The notes beneath the pieces are model-generated. The model had not been told where the DNA came from and searched no databases. It worked only from the letters and a program-made list of their open reading frames with translations. Source: Pseudomonadota bacterium (GTDB lineage Bacteria > Pseudomonadota > Gammaproteobacteria > Steroidobacterales > Steroidobacteraceae). From it: a DNA stretch of 64,000 bases. Location: assembly GCA_021808195.1 (NCBI GenBank), contig JAKBCE010000011.1, forward strand, positions 56,348 through 120,347. Direction: 5' to 3'. Below are positions 61,683-64,000 of the stretch, in pieces. The stretch's first letter is position 1, and the number at the start of each line of letters is the position of its first letter. A program made the translations under genes and the position numbers.

Positions 61683-63499
61683 CACGTTCTCCGCTTCTGC
61701 ATGCGCACGCTCACCCGGGTGCCCGATCCTGGACGGCTCTCGATGCGCCATTCCCCGCCGATGTCGGTGGCGCGCTGACGCATACTGGTCAGGCCAAACC
61801 CCTGGCGCTCGTGCCGCTCGGGACTTTGCCCCATGCCGAGTCCGTCATCCTCGATGGACATCACCCAGTGCGAGTCATCGTCCGTCATCGTGATGCGTAT
61901 TGTGCTGGGGCGAGCATGGCGCACGGCGTTGCTCACCGCCTCCTGGGCGATGCGCAGCAGTTCGTGCTCCTGCTCCGGTCTCAATCCGGTGTTGATGTCA
62001 TCGCCCGTGAACGTACAGGTGACACCGCCCGGTACGGTGGAGCGCTCGGCGAGCTGACGCAGCGCCAGCTCGAGTCCGGTGCGGCGGGTCTGATCGAGCC
62101 GCAGCGCCATCACCGAGCGGCGCGCCTCGGCGAGCCCGTCGCGGGCCAGGTCGCGAATGCGCGTCAGCACGATGGCGAGGTTGGAGTTCTTGTTCTTGCA
62201 CGGCGGGTCTTCCTCGACGGCACCGAGCTGCATCAGGATGCCCGTAAACGCCTGCGCCAGGCCATCGTGGATCTCTTGCCCGATGCGCGCTCGTTCGACG
62301 AGCACGGCCGCTTCCTTGGCTTGGTAGGCGAGGCGCGTTAGCTGCACTGCGAGGGTTGCCTGCTGGGCGAGTGCCACGAGCAGCTCACTGTGCGGGACGT
62401 CCTCGGCCTTGCGCCTGAAGCGCAGAATCAGAAAGCCGACATTGCGCGAGCCGAACACCAGCGGATAGACCACCTTGCCGACATAGCCCTCGCGTCGGTC
62501 GAATGGGAGCATGCCGGGCCAGAATTCCTGATGCTGTTGTGCAATGTCGAGGTACATCGGCTCATGCGGCTGCCCGAAGCGGTTGCCGAACGGCGAGCCG
62601 GTCGACACGCTGATCGGGTAGGGAGGCTCTTCGAGCTTGCCCTCGCGCACGTGCGCGGCAATGCGCCACTCCTGCAGGCTGTCCCGTGAGACCACGACCG
62701 CGCCCGAGGCGGCATTGAACTGGCGGGTTGCCTCGAGCAGCAGGTGGCCGAGGAACCCGTTCAGATCCGGTTCGCTTGCCAGCCGCTCGAGGTTGCCGCG
62801 GATCACCGCATTTGCCTTGGCGAGCTCGGTTGCCCGCTCCTCGGCGGCGCGCTCGCGTTCGCGGCGCATGTCATCGAGCAGCCGTTGGCGGTGCAGCGCA
62901 GCACCGATCACGCTCGCGGCCGTCTCGAGCGCGGCGAGCTCCGCCGCCTCAATGGCGCGACGCTGACGGGTATTGTCGAGGCCGATGACCCCAATGAACT
63001 CCCCGGCCACCAGGATTGGCACCACCGCTTTGCTCTGTGTGCCGATCCCATCGAAGCGCGGGCTGCTGCCGCAGCCCTCGCCGCCGTCTCCGGGATTGAT
63101 GCAGACACTTCGGCCGGCGCGCAGCTCACCGGAGACGGAGGAGATTTCCCGCTCATCACAGGCGCGCGCCTCGGCATCGTCGATGTGGGGCGTGACGCCC
63201 TCGGCGGTCCACTCGCCGACCACCACCAGCAGCGGCTCCCCTTCCGGTCCGCTGCGAGCGAGCATCACGTTTACCCGATCGACATGTGCCGCTTCGCCGA
63301 TCAGGCGAAGGACCTCCGGAATCGCCCCGCGCACATCCGGCGCCTCGAGCAGCATCCGGCTCGCCTTGGCCGAAGCTGCGAGAAGCCCTTCCTGCCGGTG
63401 CAGTGACTCATTAATGTGGGTCAGCTCCTCGGTGCAGGGAATGATGTCCGCCGCCGACGCCAGGCGGGGCGGCGGCCGGGAATCGGCCACTGTGCTCAT
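61682..63499 (-). CDS. GAF-GAF sensor histidine kinase, NarX/DegS type
   Basis: A 605-residue soluble kinase without a membrane segment. Two GAF domains (about 55-195 and 245-395) precede a HisKA_3 domain with phosphoacceptor His411 in RIGQEIHDGLAQAF and a HATPase (about 500-600, with EAVSNAVRHARPSTI and GLGMGQS, GFGLTSMRQRA). GAF1 contains SVCINPGDGGEGCGS, and GIGTQSKAVVPILVAGEFIGVIGLDN is a typical GAF end. The ligand is unknown. The start at 63499 was chosen because upstream in-frame codons lack domain homology; the true start could be 42 nt further upstream. Confidence 0.88.
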   Translation of the reverse strand: MSTVADSRPPPRLASAADIIPCTEELTHINESLHRQEGLLAASAKASRMLLEAPDVRGAIPEVLRLIGEAAHVDRVNVMLARSGPEGEPLLVVVGEWTAEGVTPHIDDAEARACDEREISSVSGELRAGRSVCINPGDGGEGCGSSPRFDGIGTQSKAVVPILVAGEFIGVIGLDNTRQRRAIEAAELAALETAASVIGAALHRQRLLDDMRRERERAAEERATELAKANAVIRGNLERLASEPDLNGFLGHLLLEATRQFNAASGAVVVSRDSLQEWRIAAHVREGKLEEPPYPISVSTGSPFGNRFGQPHEPMYLDIAQQHQEFWPGMLPFDRREGYVGKVVYPLVFGSRNVGFLILRFRRKAEDVPHSELLVALAQQATLAVQLTRLAYQAKEAAVLVERARIGQEIHDGLAQAFTGILMQLGAVEEDPPCKNKNSNLAIVLTRIRDLARDGLAEARRSVMALRLDQTRRTGLELALRQLAERSTVPGGVTCTFTGDDINTGLRPEQEHELLRIAQEAVSNAVRHARPSTIRITMTDDDSHWVMSIEDDGLGMGQSPERHERQGFGLTSMRQRATDIGGEWRIESRPGSGTRVSVRMQKRRT

Positions 63500-63829
63500 A
63501 TCGATACGTCTCTCGCGTCCCAGTTCAAGCGTTGGTGCCATGCCTGGCAGGTCCGCACTGCCACCGGGCATGGGTCCCGATGGCGCGCACTTCGTGCGCG
63601 GGATATCCGTATCGGCGCAATCATGCAGTCTAGCGCGTTGGCACCAGCGGAAAGCGCCAAGTCTCCCGGCTTCCGGGCTTCGGCCTCCCTCGGATGAGAG
63701 AGGCCGGGGGCTGATTGGGCTCTCGGATCCGAGCTGCGCGGGTCGAGGGAGCGGGAGGCCCGTCATGAGGAGTAGATCTGGTGTCTGGGCGACACGAAAA
63801 GACCGTCGTGCGATGCCCCCTTGTCCGCC
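63500..63829. other. intergenic region rich in short perfect inverted repeats
   Basis: No gene is supported in this 330-bp stretch between the GAF kinase and tRNA-Phe. It contains four perfect dyads: CGCGCAC-TTC-GTGCGCG (63584-63600), CCCGG-CTT-CCGGG (63664-63676), CGGCCTC/GAGGCCG around a 12-nt loop (63680-63705), and the 12-bp palindrome CTCGGATCCGAG (63722-63733). They may be a structured leader, an operator or a terminator of the kinase transcript. Confidence 0.5.
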
Positions 63830-63858
63830 TTGACGCCTTCTGCCCCGCCCTGTCTAAT
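63830..63858 (+). promoter_or_regulatory. promoter of tRNA-Phe
   Basis: TTGACG (63830-63835) and TCTAAT (63853-63858) with exactly 17 bp between them form a near-consensus sigma-70 promoter. The predicted start near 63865 is 13 nt before the mature tRNA. The GC-rich segment after the -10 (ACCCGGCCCC) is of the discriminator type seen at stringently controlled stable-RNA promoters. Confidence 0.85.
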
Positions 63859-63877
63859 ACCCGGCCCCTTCTGCGGC

Positions 63878-63953
<76 letters not shown>

Positions 63954-64000
63954 CTAACTCATTGAACATCAACAACATTCTCATCGAGCAATTTTAGGAA
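63954..64000. other. AT-rich DNA directly after tRNA-Phe
   Basis: The final 47 bases are about 34% G+C, in sharp contrast to the rest of the window. They begin immediately after the tRNA CCA end, the usual insertion point of tRNA-targeting integrative elements. No coding frame can be judged because the window ends. Confidence 0.5.

Overview
The window is one continuous stretch of high-GC (roughly two-thirds G+C) chromosome with almost no spacing between genes and no insertion sequence, phage gene or CRISPR array that I can recognise. The gene set (minCDE, mutY-yggX, edd, hrpB, a GlnK/GlnB-type P-II protein under a sigma-54 promoter, a five-step hut pathway with hutF/hutG, gloA, long-form ilvA, ygiQ, DUF423, slipin/NfeD) points to a gammaproteobacterium. 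The style resembles Xanthomonadales/Nevskiales/Steroidobacterales, but that placement is an inference from gene content, not a phylogeny.

Layout. 1-4523 (+): end of a TAP-type alpha/beta hydrolase, a NatA/NatB-like ABC exporter, a SIMPL protein and a CBS-pair protein. 4575-10998 (-): ilvA with a hydrolase lacking its nucleophile, a double VOC protein with a histone-like tail, a thioesterase-like protein, gloA and ilvB. ilvN diverges from ilvB at 11168. 11715-13526: glnK with a sigma-54 promoter and two NtrC-type sites, then a ferredoxin-reductase-like flavoprotein. 13539-14793: two head-to-head DJ-1/PfpI-type genes that have both lost their N-terminal halves at the same structural position. 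14852-16864: a PA0069/Rv2578c-type radical SAM protein interrupted by an intein inside its Fe-S cysteine motif. 16873-24347: a complete histidine utilisation locus, hutC-hutF (-) and hutI-hutH-hutG-hutU (+), with two HutC-like operators between them. 24481-26090: a cyclic-di-GMP-I riboswitch in front of a protein with two SPOR-like modules. 26134-32180 (-): a small Zn-ribbon protein and a double-length tandem UvrA of 1909 residues.

32600-46138 (+): DOMON-like protein, NamZ/DUF1343, YgiQ, GNAT, a hypothetical protein, nitroreductase, NfeD, slipin, DUF423, HrpB and MinC-MinD-MinE, then a frameshifted glutathione S-transferase gene. 46916-60958 (-): the most unusual region, a run of fourteen same-strand genes reading hemA-hemL-sensor kinase-response regulator-hemC-hemD-hemB-hemE-hemF-PRC lipoprotein-asmA-like-mutY-yggX-edd. 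Every junction from hemA to hemF is a 4-nt ATGA or GTGA overlap. It carries all tetrapyrrole steps from glutamyl-tRNA to protoporphyrinogen IX, with a membrane two-component system translationally coupled into the middle. Just upstream on the same strand lies a second two-component pair (GAF-GAF kinase plus NarL-type regulator). The window closes with a tRNA-Phe(GAA) gene with a near-consensus promoter, followed directly by AT-rich DNA that may be the edge of an integrated element.

Functionally the window combines amino-acid metabolism (branched-chain synthesis, histidine breakdown, nitrogen sensing), haem synthesis, DNA repair (UvrA, MutY) and division-site placement. The haem operon with its embedded kinase/regulator is the best candidate for an undescribed system. 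The intein, the riboswitch-controlled SPOR-like protein and the mirrored double gene truncation also deserve a look.
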